Positions 9,584 through 18,286 of a stretch of 64,000 nt of DNA are shown in pieces. The position numbers were made by a program, and so were the translations under genes. The stretch comes from Pedobacter sp. L105 (GTDB lineage: Bacteria > Bacteroidota > Bacteroidia > Sphingobacteriales > Sphingobacteriaceae). Every line of letters starts with the position of its first letter. Position 1 is the stretch's first letter. The stretch is taken from assembly GCF_009765875.1 (NCBI RefSeq), contig NZ_LMUP01000001.1, forward strand, positions 211,506 through 275,505, read 5' to 3'. Under the pieces are notes generated by a model. It searched no databases. It saw only the letters and a list, made by a program, of their open reading frames with translations, and had not been told where the DNA came from.

Positions 9584-10159
9584 ATGGATAGAAGGACTAC
9601 AATAAAAAGCATTATTGTTGTTGCATATGTAGGGTTGTCATCGTTTTCATTTTATAAATGGATTGCTTTGAATTCGGCTATTGATATCCAATCGCTCGAT
9701 CAAAAAAAATCCCTGATAGCAGAGTTGGGAGAAGTAATCATTCCACGAACGGACACGCCTGGTGCTAAAGATGCCAAAGTAGAGGAATATACGATCCGAA
9801 TGATTAAATATTGTACTGAACGTATCTCACAGCACAATTTCTTAAACGGCTTAAATGACCTGGAGGTCTACGTACAAAAAAATTATAAACGTGATTTTGC
9901 TGCCTGTACAGAAAAAGAAAAAATAGCTGTACTCCAGCATTTTGAAGATAAATCGGTGTTTAAAGTGAAAGTGCTGAATAAAATTAATAACAAGTTTTTT
10001 GGTATTCCTTTTTTTGTAAGGCTTAAACAGTTGACTACAGAAGGCTATTGTATTTCAGAACTTGGCGCTACAAAAGGGTTAGCGTATGATTATATTCCCC
10101 ACATGTATCAACCATGTATCCCATTGACCAAAGACCAGAAATCCTGGGCAACAAAATAA
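9584..10159 (+). CDS. Gluconate 2-dehydrogenase subunit 3-like protein
   Basis: A 191-residue protein with an N-terminal RR motif (MDRRTTIKS) before a hydrophobic helix, resembling a Tat signal or anchor. The body, with LIAELGEVIIPRTDTPGAKDA near residues 45-65 and the C-terminal ELGATKGLAYDYIPHMYQPC, fits the gluconate 2-dehydrogenase subunit 3 family. Family members help export and fold a flavin-dependent GMC dehydrogenase. The GMC gene starts 6 bp downstream, which strongly supports the pairing. The cytochrome c subunit usual for such complexes is not found here. Confidence 0.8.
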   Translation: MDRRTTIKSIIVVAYVGLSSFSFYKWIALNSAIDIQSLDQKKSLIAELGEVIIPRTDTPGAKDAKVEEYTIRMIKYCTERISQHNFLNGLNDLEVYVQKNYKRDFAACTEKEKIAVLQHFEDKSVFKVKVLNKINNKFFGIPFFVRLKQLTTEGYCISELGATKGLAYDYIPHMYQPCIPLTKDQKSWATK

Positions 10160-10165
10160 AATTAC

Positions 10166-11860
10166 ATGTATATAGCTGGTAATTCAAAAGTAGATTCTTC
10201 CTTTGATGCAATTGTCATAGGTTCTGGTATCAGCGGTGGCTGGGCAGCAATGGAGTTATGTAAAAAAGGTATGAAGACATTATTGCTGGAACGGGGCAGG
10301 GATGTAAAACATATTGTGGATTACAAGACGGCCAATTTAAATCCATGGGATTTCGAATTTGGACCTAATTTTACTACGAAACATATTCAGCAAAACCCAA
10401 TGATATCGCAAAATACTTCTCCAGGCGATCAGGATTTCTTTGCAAGCGATGTGGATCATCCTTATCATGCTGAGAAGCCCTTTAGCTGGTTAAGAGGTTA
10501 TCAGGTTGGAGGAAGGTCTTTGACTTGGGGGCGGCAGTGTTATCGCTGGAGTGACCTCGATTTTGAGGCTAATTTGAAAGATAAAATTGCGGTTGACTGG
10601 CCGATACGTTATCAGCATATTGCGCCATGGTATGATTATGTTGAACAGTTTATTGGTGTAAGCGGTAAGGCCGAAAACCTTTCGCAGTTGCCCGATGGTA
10701 AATTCCTTCCGCCGATGCAATTAAATTGTATTGAAAATCATTTGGCAGAATCTATCCTTAAGGGAGATCAGCACAGGTTACTCACCATAGCGAGGGTGGC
10801 GAACCTGACTAAAGGCTGGGATAGCCGGGGGCCATGTCAAAACCGGAATTTATGTTCGAGGGGTTGTCCTTTCGGTGGTTATTTTAGCAGCAACAGTTCT
10901 ACTATTCCTGCTGCTTTTCAAACGGGTAATCTTACTTTAAGACCTTATTCTATTGTTGCAGAGTTATTATATGACGAACATCATGATAAAGCAAAAGGTG
11001 TACGCGTTATTGATACGCTAACCAATGAAAGCTTTGAATATTTTGCTAAAGTGGTTTTTGTAAATGCTTCTACCATTCCTACAGCAGGTATTCTGCTGAA
11101 CTCCAAATCCCACAGGTTTCCTGATGGATTTGGTAATGACAGCGGCGAGGTGGGCCATAATTTAATGGATCATCACTCTTCTGCCGGTGCTTATGGCGAG
11201 TATGATGGATTTCAGGATCAATATTATAAAGGAAGACGGCCTTGTGGCTTTTTGATTCCAAGATATAGAAATCTCAAACCTCAGCCCGAACTGGGATTTT
11301 TGCGCGGGTATAATATACAGGGCGACGGAGAACGTGCAGAATGGGAAGATCGCCAGAATGAACCTGGTTTTGGTGCAGATTTTAAGAAAAGACTGACTAC
11401 GCCTGGTAAATGGAGTATCTGGATGGCGGGCTGGGGCGAGTGTTTGCCTTATCATGAAAATAAGGTAAGCCTGCATGCCAGTAAAGTCGATAAATGGGGG
11501 CTTCCTCAAATGGATATTGATTTTTCATTTAAAGAGAATGAGGCTAAAATGATGGAGGACATAATGAAAACATCTGCTGAAATGTTGTCGGCTGCTGGTT
11601 TTAATAATGTAAGTTCATTTAATTATCATAAGCCAGGTGGTTCTACCGTTCATGAAATGGGTACTGCGAGAATGGGCAGAGATCCCAAGACATCTGTAGT
11701 AAATGGTAATAATCAAATGCATGCGGCCAAGAATGTGTTTATTACTGATGGAAGTTGTATGACTTCTTCCGCCTGTCAAAACCCGTCATTAACTTATATG
11801 GCATTAACTGCACGTGCTTGTGAATTTGCTGCAAGAGAGATGAAAGCCGGAAATATTTGA
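10166..11860 (+). CDS. GMC-family FAD-dependent oxidoreductase (sugar/alcohol dehydrogenase type)
   Basis: A 564-residue GMC flavoprotein. The FAD Rossmann motif VIGSGISGGWAAMELCKKG is near residues 17-36 and LLLERGRD follows. The substrate domain contains GRSLTWGRQCYRW. The C-terminal catalytic pair is seen as His in VHEMGTARMG and Asn in CQNPSLTYMAL. It lacks its own signal peptide, in line with co-export with the subunit 3 protein directly upstream. The likely role is oxidation of a sugar or sugar acid in the periplasm; the exact substrate is open. Its position inside a polysaccharide region hints at oxidised sugar building blocks or catabolism of released sugars (inference). Confidence 0.85.
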   Translation: MYIAGNSKVDSSFDAIVIGSGISGGWAAMELCKKGMKTLLLERGRDVKHIVDYKTANLNPWDFEFGPNFTTKHIQQNPMISQNTSPGDQDFFASDVDHPYHAEKPFSWLRGYQVGGRSLTWGRQCYRWSDLDFEANLKDKIAVDWPIRYQHIAPWYDYVEQFIGVSGKAENLSQLPDGKFLPPMQLNCIENHLAESILKGDQHRLLTIARVANLTKGWDSRGPCQNRNLCSRGCPFGGYFSSNSSTIPAAFQTGNLTLRPYSIVAELLYDEHHDKAKGVRVIDTLTNESFEYFAKVVFVNASTIPTAGILLNSKSHRFPDGFGNDSGEVGHNLMDHHSSAGAYGEYDGFQDQYYKGRRPCGFLIPRYRNLKPQPELGFLRGYNIQGDGERAEWEDRQNEPGFGADFKKRLTTPGKWSIWMAGWGECLPYHENKVSLHASKVDKWGLPQMDIDFSFKENEAKMMEDIMKTSAEMLSAAGFNNVSSFNYHKPGGSTVHEMGTARMGRDPKTSVVNGNNQMHAAKNVFITDGSCMTSSACQNPSLTYMALTARACEFAAREMKAGNI

Positions 11861-12095
11861 TCATCTTTAATTTAAAGGATATAAAAAAGTAACTGTCATT
11901 TCTGATTTTTCTACAGGAGAATTTTCGTCTTTTTAAAGAAACTAATAATTCATCTAATTGCTGCTAAAACCCTCTCTATTAGTATTAAAAGGTGATTAAA
12001 ATCGGCTTGTGTGACATGTTTGTTACATAAGAAGCTTTATCTTAGATTGATAATACAGTCTAATGACTTCGCCAGATAAATTTGTCCAATAACTT

Positions 12096-12965
12096 ATGCG
12101 AATAGCCCATATCATTGCTGCCCATAAAAATCCTCTGCAGATAGAGCGCCTGATCACGGCTATGCATCATCCTAACTTTGATTTTTATATTCATTTAGAT
12201 AAAAAAGTAGCTATTGCTCCTTTTCAATATCTTGAAGAACTTGGACAGGTGTATTTTATCAAAGATAGAACCTTATGTAATTGGGGTGGATTTAGCTTTG
12301 TAGAAGCTCAATTGCGATCAATTGATGAAATTCAGGCAACCGGGTTAGATTATAACTTTATAAATTTAATTAGTGCACAGGATTACCCTATCGTATCAGC
12401 TGATAAGCTTTATGAGTTTTTTTTGGTAAATAATGGATCGTCGTTTATATCTTATGATCGTTCGAGGAATTCGGATTGGTGGAAAGAAGCTGAAAATCGC
12501 TACAAATCGTTTCATTTTACAGATATGAACTTTAAGATGAAATATCTGATTCAAAAAATTGCAAACAAATTGATTAGTGAACGCAAGTTTCCACTGCCTA
12601 TAAAATTATATGGGGGTAACAGATCTTGCTGGTGGACCATTACATCAGAAGCTGCAGCTTATCTATCGGCTTATTTTAAGGCAAACCCTAAAATGATGCG
12701 TTTTTTAAGATTAACCTGGGGTTCGGATGAATTTATTATGGCCAGTATATTAATGAATTCTCCTTACAAAGATAAGTTGGTCAACGAAAATTACCGGTAC
12801 ATTGATTGGTCTGGCGGCAAAGCTCATCCAGAAATCTTAAAGGTCAAAGATGCTGAAGCGATCATTCATTCAGGAATGTTATTCGCGAGAAAATTCGATC
12901 TGGAAACTGATTCCGATATATTACATCTTTTAGATCAAAATATACTGTCTCAAAAACTTACTTAA
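12096..12965 (+). CDS. GT14 (core-2/I-branching type) glycosyltransferase
   Basis: A 289-residue protein opening with RIAHIIAAHKNPLQIERL and FDFYIHLDKKVA, then NLISAQDYPI and the GNRSCWWTIT and TWGSDEFIMASIL segments, all characteristic of bacterial GT14 proteins, the family of beta-1,6-GlcNAc-transferases and xylosyltransferases. It transfers a sugar from a nucleotide donor as a branch (family knowledge). A candidate -7 box TAAATTTG at 12077-12084 lies only 11 bp before the ATG. A paralogue on the minus strand (22367-23230) lies in the NRPS operon. Confidence 0.83.
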   Translation: MRIAHIIAAHKNPLQIERLITAMHHPNFDFYIHLDKKVAIAPFQYLEELGQVYFIKDRTLCNWGGFSFVEAQLRSIDEIQATGLDYNFINLISAQDYPIVSADKLYEFFLVNNGSSFISYDRSRNSDWWKEAENRYKSFHFTDMNFKMKYLIQKIANKLISERKFPLPIKLYGGNRSCWWTITSEAAAYLSAYFKANPKMMRFLRLTWGSDEFIMASILMNSPYKDKLVNENYRYIDWSGGKAHPEILKVKDAEAIIHSGMLFARKFDLETDSDILHLLDQNILSQKLT

Positions 12966-13223
12966 TAGTTTTAAGTATTTAATCTGTCTTTCAGGTTTAA
13001 TCCGGCGAGCTGTTCATCCATTATTTTGTTTGATAAATCATCGCAATCCTGATCTTATATTGAATAATTATGGTTAAATTGATGCAGGAGTAGATTTTAG
13101 ATTGTTTACTTCTTTTTGAAATAAAACTTCTGGTTTTATTTAAATGTAATGCCAAAAGACCTTTTTTACTAAATTTTATCGGATATTCACGAGTCTTAAA
13201 ATACGCAGTAGTCAGAACACATT

Positions 13224-14588
13224 ATGTCTTTAATAAAAACGGTACTTTCCACATTTAAAAATATACATTTTCAATCTTTATTGGGGAATGGAGTGATGGC
13301 TACTTTTGGAATGGTGACCATGGCTATTTTATATAGGGCAATGTCAGTTAATGATATCGGAGTTTATGTATTCTTTATGACGATATGGGGATTGATTGAT
13401 ACGTTAAGGTCGGGATTTTTAACCAATGCATTTATTAAATTTTATTCGGGTACAGAGCAAAATAGGGCAGAAGTGGTAGCGGGCTCTGCATGGGTATTGT
13501 CTCTATGTATAACTGCTGTATTAATTTTGATTAATATTCCCACATACCTTCTTTCTTCTCATCTGCAGAATGAAGGGATGATTTTATTTCTTAAATATTT
13601 TTCACTAATATCTATATCAACCCTGCCATCATTTATGGCGAATATTATTGTACAAGGGGATAAAAGATTTGATCGGTTATTATGGTTAAGGCTGATTAAC
13701 CAAGTTCTTTTTACCGGGATTGTAATCGCAATGACGATGATGAAAATCTCTACCCTGACAAATGTTATACTGGCTTATATTTTCTCTAATATGGTGGCCA
13801 GTCTGGCTGTTATGTTTATGGGCTGGACAATGATTGGCTCAATAGTGAAGTGGTCCAGAGAAGCTTTTCTCGAGCTTTTTCATTTTGGTAAATATAGTGT
13901 GGGTACGAATGTGGGATCTAACCTTTTCAAAGTAACAGATACTTTCTTTATCAATTTCTTTTTGGGCCCTGCGGCTCTGGCCGTTTATAATTTGGGTGGG
14001 AGATTAATCCAGATCATTGAAATGCTTTTACTTAGTTTTGCCGCATCAGGACTGCCAAGTCTGTCCGTCTACTATAATCATGGCCAAAAGGCAGAAATGA
14101 TGCATGTAATGAAAAAGCTGGTTGGAATGCTTTCGATAGTTATTTTTGGCATCGCTATACTCTCAATTATTTTTGCTGAACCACTTATTCACTTGATTGG
14201 CGGGGAACGATATGTTCATACTGAGGCACCTAATTTGTTCCGGATATTTATGAGTATGGCTGTTCTTTATCCTACAGATCGCTTTTTCGCATTAACATTA
14301 GAGGTGATCCATAAACCTAAAATAAATTTTTATAAAATACTAATTATGCTTTTGGCCAATTTAGCAGGCGATTATATAGGCGTAACTATTTTCAAATCGA
14401 TATACTCTATTGTAATCGCGAATATCTTTCCTTTGCTGATGGCCATAGTTATTACTTATATACCATTGAATAAATATTCTAAGTTTAAATTCTGGGAAAT
14501 GTACATTATTGGGTATAAGGAAGTCATCATATTCATTAAACAAATTTATTCCACTTTATTTATTAAAAGTAAGGTAGAAAATAATTAG
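13224..14588 (+). CDS. Wzx-like oligosaccharide flippase (MOP superfamily)
   Basis: A 454-residue protein with 12-14 hydrophobic helices over its whole length. The N-terminal half has the MOP pattern LLGNGVMATFGMVTMAILYRAMS and later FHFGKYSVGTNVGSNLFKVTDTFFINFFLG, split here by the conserved KVTDTFFI motif of Wzx proteins. The role is to flip the lipid-linked repeat unit across the inner membrane before polymerisation. It has 258 bp of apparently empty upstream sequence, so its own promoter is likely, although no clear box is visible. Confidence 0.82.
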   Translation: MSLIKTVLSTFKNIHFQSLLGNGVMATFGMVTMAILYRAMSVNDIGVYVFFMTIWGLIDTLRSGFLTNAFIKFYSGTEQNRAEVVAGSAWVLSLCITAVLILINIPTYLLSSHLQNEGMILFLKYFSLISISTLPSFMANIIVQGDKRFDRLLWLRLINQVLFTGIVIAMTMMKISTLTNVILAYIFSNMVASLAVMFMGWTMIGSIVKWSREAFLELFHFGKYSVGTNVGSNLFKVTDTFFINFFLGPAALAVYNLGGRLIQIIEMLLLSFAASGLPSLSVYYNHGQKAEMMHVMKKLVGMLSIVIFGIAILSIIFAEPLIHLIGGERYVHTEAPNLFRIFMSMAVLYPTDRFFALTLEVIHKPKINFYKILIMLLANLAGDYIGVTIFKSIYSIVIANIFPLLMAIVITYIPLNKYSKFKFWEMYIIGYKEVIIFIKQIYSTLFIKSKVENN

Positions 14589-14692
14589 TGGTTATCTATA
14601 GTTAGTTTACCTATATCAGTCCGGATACCTAAAAAGTCATCTTGTTTTTCATATATTTAGAGCTTTTAATGTCTGATTAATTTCTCTAATAC

Positions 14693-15811
14693 ATGCTGAA
14701 AGCTCAATTCCAATATTTTAAGAATCTTGACGGCCTAAGATTTTTATGCTTCTTATCAGTATATTCGGTTCATACTTTTCATGTATCCAATCCCGAAATA
14801 AAATCAAATTTCTTTTACAGGATAATTGTTGATGGTCTGTTTACAAATGGAGGTTTAGGCGTTAATTTTTTCTTCGTATTAAGTGGATTTTTAATCACTT
14901 ACTTATTGATCCTTGAAAAACAATCAAGTGGTAGTATTAATATATATCACTTTTGGTTCAAAAGGGTAATAAGAATATGGCCTTTGTATTTTGCCTGTGT
15001 TTTTTTTGGTTTTATTATATTCCCCTATATCAAAAATCATTTAGGTCAAACTGTGAGCGAATCTGCTGACCCAAAACTTTATATGCTCTTTCTGGGGAAC
15101 TTTGATATATTAAAAAACGGCTGGCCTGATTCTACAGAACTTGGAGTATTGTGGAGTGTTTCTATTGAGGAGCAGTTTTACCTGGTTTGGCCTATACTAT
15201 TATATCTTATTCCAATTAAGAAGTACTGGATGATTTTTATAGTTGTAATTGTAGTGAGTCTTATTTTCAGATCCCTGAATGACACTAAGCTTGATTATTA
15301 TTATCATACACTTTCATGTATTTCAGACATGGCTGTTGGAGGGTTTGGAGCGTGGTTAATTCATGTTCATAAAGTAAAAAAACTAATAACCGATCTGAGT
15401 AAATCCAGGATAGTTTTTATCTACCTATTTTTTATCGCCTTATTCATCTTTAGGGAGCAAATATTAAATCAGTTCTATTTTACGAGAATTATAGAAAGAC
15501 TGATTATTTCTATTTTTATCATACTCATCATACTTGAACAGAATTATAGTGCTAACTCTTTTTATAAGATGGGAAATTTCAAATGGATTTCAAAATTGGG
15601 TTTAACAACTTATGGTATGTATATGCTGCATATTATTGCATTTCTTATTATCACTACAGTGCTTAAAATGCTCAAAGTTTATGATAATACTTATGTTCTG
15701 GTATTTGTAGGACCTGCTTTAGGATTGGTTTTAACAATAATTATGAGCAAAATCAGTTTTGAATTTTTTGAAAAACCATTTCTCAAACTAAGGAAGTATA
15801 TTAAGAATTAA
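14693..15811 (+). CDS. OafA/YrhL-type membrane acyltransferase (family 3)
   Basis: A 372-residue integral membrane protein with about ten helices. The signature NLDGLRFLCFLSVYSVHTFH places the conserved R and H near residues 14-27. Further motifs are GGLGVNFFFVLSGFLITYL, RIWPLYFACVF and LWSVSIEEQFYLVWP, all diagnostic of acyltransferase family 3. It acylates (usually acetylates) a polysaccharide sugar across the inner membrane. It is the second acyltransferase of the region, after the hexapeptide enzyme. Confidence 0.88.
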   Translation: MLKAQFQYFKNLDGLRFLCFLSVYSVHTFHVSNPEIKSNFFYRIIVDGLFTNGGLGVNFFFVLSGFLITYLLILEKQSSGSINIYHFWFKRVIRIWPLYFACVFFGFIIFPYIKNHLGQTVSESADPKLYMLFLGNFDILKNGWPDSTELGVLWSVSIEEQFYLVWPILLYLIPIKKYWMIFIVVIVVSLIFRSLNDTKLDYYYHTLSCISDMAVGGFGAWLIHVHKVKKLITDLSKSRIVFIYLFFIALFIFREQILNQFYFTRIIERLIISIFIILIILEQNYSANSFYKMGNFKWISKLGLTTYGMYMLHIIAFLIITTVLKMLKVYDNTYVLVFVGPALGLVLTIIMSKISFEFFEKPFLKLRKYIKN

Positions 15812-16006
15812 ATGCTTTGCAGGTTCTTAATCTAAGCAAAATAGGCATAGGTAGAACGCATTTGATTTAGGGAAGGACTGGCCTTTACATTTGTGATGAG
15901 AAGGTTTGATGCTAAGGGTTTTGAGCCAATCACGTAGGAGTGATACATTTCAATTTGCAATTCAGCATGTCATAAGCTGTTCAGGATATGCCAATGACTT
16001 GAAAAT

Positions 16007-16040
16007 AAAAGAGCTGATCTTATTAGGGTCAGCTCTTTTT
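16007..16040. terminator. Bidirectional rho-independent terminator
   Basis: AAAAGAGCTGA (16007-16017) pairs with TCAGCTCTTTT (16029-16039) around an 11-base loop, with a T run on the plus strand and an A run on the left that serves the minus strand. It lies between the convergent acyltransferase and beta-helix genes and can stop both. Confidence 0.8.
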
Positions 16041-16067
16041 GAAAGGTATTAGAAAGGATTTAAAATA

Positions 16068-17351
16068 TTATTGTTGTATAGCTAATGCATTTACATTAAT
16101 GCCGGCAGCAGCTGCGCTAGCATAGTAAGTGTTATTGGTAACAACAGGAACTAGACTAGCTTCCGGGTTTACAAAATAACTATTGATAAAAGGAGCATCA
16201 AAGTTGAAACCGGTATTGCTGTATACCTGGCAAGTTCCGCCAAATAAGCTATAAACATCCACTATAACACCAATCCAGTCTTTGCTTGTATTTAAGGTTC
16301 CACAGATGTTGCTGTATACTTTACAATCGGCATATGTAGTTTTACCAGCAACCATTTGGTCTGCAAATCCCTGACATTCAAATGCGGAATATTTTCTCGA
16401 GTTAACTACCGTGTTATTGTAGATCAGTACTTGTTTAGGCGTTGTGCCTAAACTTCTTGCCCAAGCCCTTAGTGCATTACCCTGGTGATTAGTTACGAGG
16501 TTGTGGTGAAATTGACCATTTCCCTGCATAGTAAAAATACCATTATGATTATTGTTGGTAGTGTTAATGTTGTTGATGGTGTTGTGGTGAACGTTATAAT
16601 CATCTGCCAGCCCTACATTTACAACATCACCACAGTTTGAGGCAGAGAAGTTTAAATAGGCAATTTCTAATCCTTTTAGTACTCCGGTTACTGAACCATT
16701 ATTTACGCCTCCTGGAACCTGTAAAAAGGATTGAGTATTTACACAGTCTATATTTAAGAATTTAAGGTTGCTGGAATAAGTAGAAGTTGAACTGGCATTA
16801 TATACAATTGAAGAGTTGTCCATGTATACAGTGTAATCACCGCCATTTTTAAAGGAGAAGTTTTGTACTGTAAGGTCATGTACCACACCGCTGATTATAA
16901 TTGATCTGTGCGCCGTATTATCCCTTAAGAGAAAGCCTCTTGTGATGCCAGCTGTTCCTGCTCCTGATATAGTAAGGTTACCAACATTTTTTAAGACCAT
17001 TTGATCATTGCTTCCTGCGATTTGAACCTGACCATTATTTTGAACAGTGATAGGACAGCCTGAGTTGATGTTTGATATATTGATACTGGTATATGTACCT
17101 GCCTTTACCTGAATTACATCATTACATTTGACACCGATTACAGCGCCATCAATAACAAGGTCTCCTGTTCCTGTACCTACAGCAACAGATCTGCCTGCAG
17201 CGGCAGTAGTAGCCGGAGTTTTTACCACCGTGTCTACAACAACTGGTTTTGCAGCCGAAGGATTTGATGTAACACCATCCATTTTTGAACAAGAAGTAAT
17301 TACGAATAATATGAATGCTGAGAGTGCTAATAATCCTGATGTCTTTTTCAT
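16068..17351 (-). CDS. Lipoprotein with right-handed parallel beta-helix
   Basis: A 427-residue minus-strand protein. The signal peptide ends in a lipobox (FVITSC, Cys near residue 21), followed by a low-complexity linker rich in Pro, Thr, Val and Ala up to about residue 55. The rest is Asn-, Gly- and Ser-rich with repeated short strands (LTISGAG, LTVQNFSFKNGG, YNVHHNTINNINT, GQFHHNLVTNHQG), the pattern of pectate-lyase-like beta-helices. It is likely attached to the outer membrane and binds or cleaves a polysaccharide. No certain lyase catalytic residues can be assigned. Confidence 0.75.
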   Translation of the reverse strand: MKKTSGLLALSAFILFVITSCSKMDGVTSNPSAAKPVVVDTVVKTPATTAAAGRSVAVGTGTGDLVIDGAVIGVKCNDVIQVKAGTYTSINISNINSGCPITVQNNGQVQIAGSNDQMVLKNVGNLTISGAGTAGITRGFLLRDNTAHRSIIISGVVHDLTVQNFSFKNGGDYTVYMDNSSIVYNASSTSTYSSNLKFLNIDCVNTQSFLQVPGGVNNGSVTGVLKGLEIAYLNFSASNCGDVVNVGLADDYNVHHNTINNINTTNNNHNGIFTMQGNGQFHHNLVTNHQGNALRAWARSLGTTPKQVLIYNNTVVNSRKYSAFECQGFADQMVAGKTTYADCKVYSNICGTLNTSKDWIGVIVDVYSLFGGTCQVYSNTGFNFDAPFINSYFVNPEASLVPVVTNNTYYASAAAAGINVNALAIQQ

Positions 17352-17392
17352 AATAAGAGTTGTGATGTTAGTTTCGTAATTAGATAATGCTC

Positions 17393-17407
17393 GCTTTACG
17401 GTAAAGC
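17393..17407. promoter_or_regulatory. 15-bp palindrome, operator-like
   Basis: GCTTTAC-g-GTAAAGC is a perfect palindrome with 7-bp arms, 41 bp upstream of the start of the minus-strand beta-helix gene. The position suits an operator or the promoter region of that gene. No matching regulator is known in the window. Confidence 0.35.
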
Positions 17408-17989
17408 CTGTATTGTTGATTTTTTATGTTCGTTTCTCTATTCCAATGATAAAGAAAATAAATGGCATGCAAGAACTTTTTGGGAAATGAAGTGGGATAA
17501 ATTCTTTAAACGAGTAAAATTGGGGATTAAAATACCCGCATTAGATTGTTGTCTATTTTGATTCTGTGAGATGACAAGGGCTTTAAATTCGAAAAAAAGT
17601 ACATTCTCATACTCGGAGTGAAGATTTCTTTACTGATCAAGCGTCTGTTCCATCTTTTAGGAGCCGAAATCACAATTGTTTTTTTTATTTTAAATTTTAA
17701 TGTGATTTTAACGCCAGATTGTAATTTTTATATGGAAAACGTTAAAAAAATGAACAATAACTGGGAGGTTGAGGGGTTTAAATTCCCCAAAAATTCCTAA
17801 AAGTACCCAATGTGCCGTGGTTTTTTTTTAAAAAGTTGAAATCAAAACCTTTCATTTGTTTATACTGTAACGAAAATGAGACTATTGATTTTTGAATCTT
17901 AAATTAGAATTTCCTAATGAATTGCGCCGGATTTATTAAGATAAGTACCGTTTTCCCTGGGAATAGTAGAAATAAAAGTATAAGAAGTT

Positions 17990-18084
17990 CTTGAGACAAG
18001 CCACACGTAGAAAAATCCACTTGAATTTTTATTGGATGGTATTAATCATGATTGTAGTGGATGTTTTTTCTACGGTTTGTCAAG
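17990..18084. repeat. Long imperfect inverted repeat, about 30-bp arms
   Basis: The left arm (17990-18021, CTTGAGACAAGCC...GTAGAAAAATCCACT) and the right arm (18056-18084, AGTGGATGTTTTTTCTACGG...CAAG) are reverse complements apart from a few 1-3 base bulges. The 34-base middle is AT-rich. An RNA copy would fold into one long hairpin. It may be a MITE-like remnant, a small RNA or a leader structure for the hydrolase gene 203 bp downstream. Confidence 0.6.
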
Positions 18085-18286
18085 TTGCATTAAAATGATT
18101 AGTGATGATGCTTTTTTTACCTGAAAAAATTCAGTAGAAAAATTTATAATTAATAAATGCCTGCATAAGTTCGTGTCATTGCTTTATTCTTTTTTTGAGT
18201 AGAGAGCATCTTCCTTAAAAAAGAATGATTCTTATTGATAATATATTTTGTTATGTTATATTAGCCTGTATATTTTATAAAACTGC

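Larger units (their letters stand above)
17352..18286. other. 935-bp intergenic region without a convincing gene
   Basis: Divergent spacer between the beta-helix lipoprotein and the glycoside hydrolase. A 60-codon frame at 17618-17800 looks like chance (AT-rich, no relative recognised, no start signal). The region holds a short palindrome (17393-17407) and a long imperfect inverted repeat (17990-18084), listed separately. A small RNA or decayed element is possible. Confidence 0.5.

Noticed and set aside
17618..17800. 60-codon frame in the large intergenic gap
   Set aside because: The composition is that of AT-rich noncoding DNA, no relative is recognised and no promoter or start context is visible.
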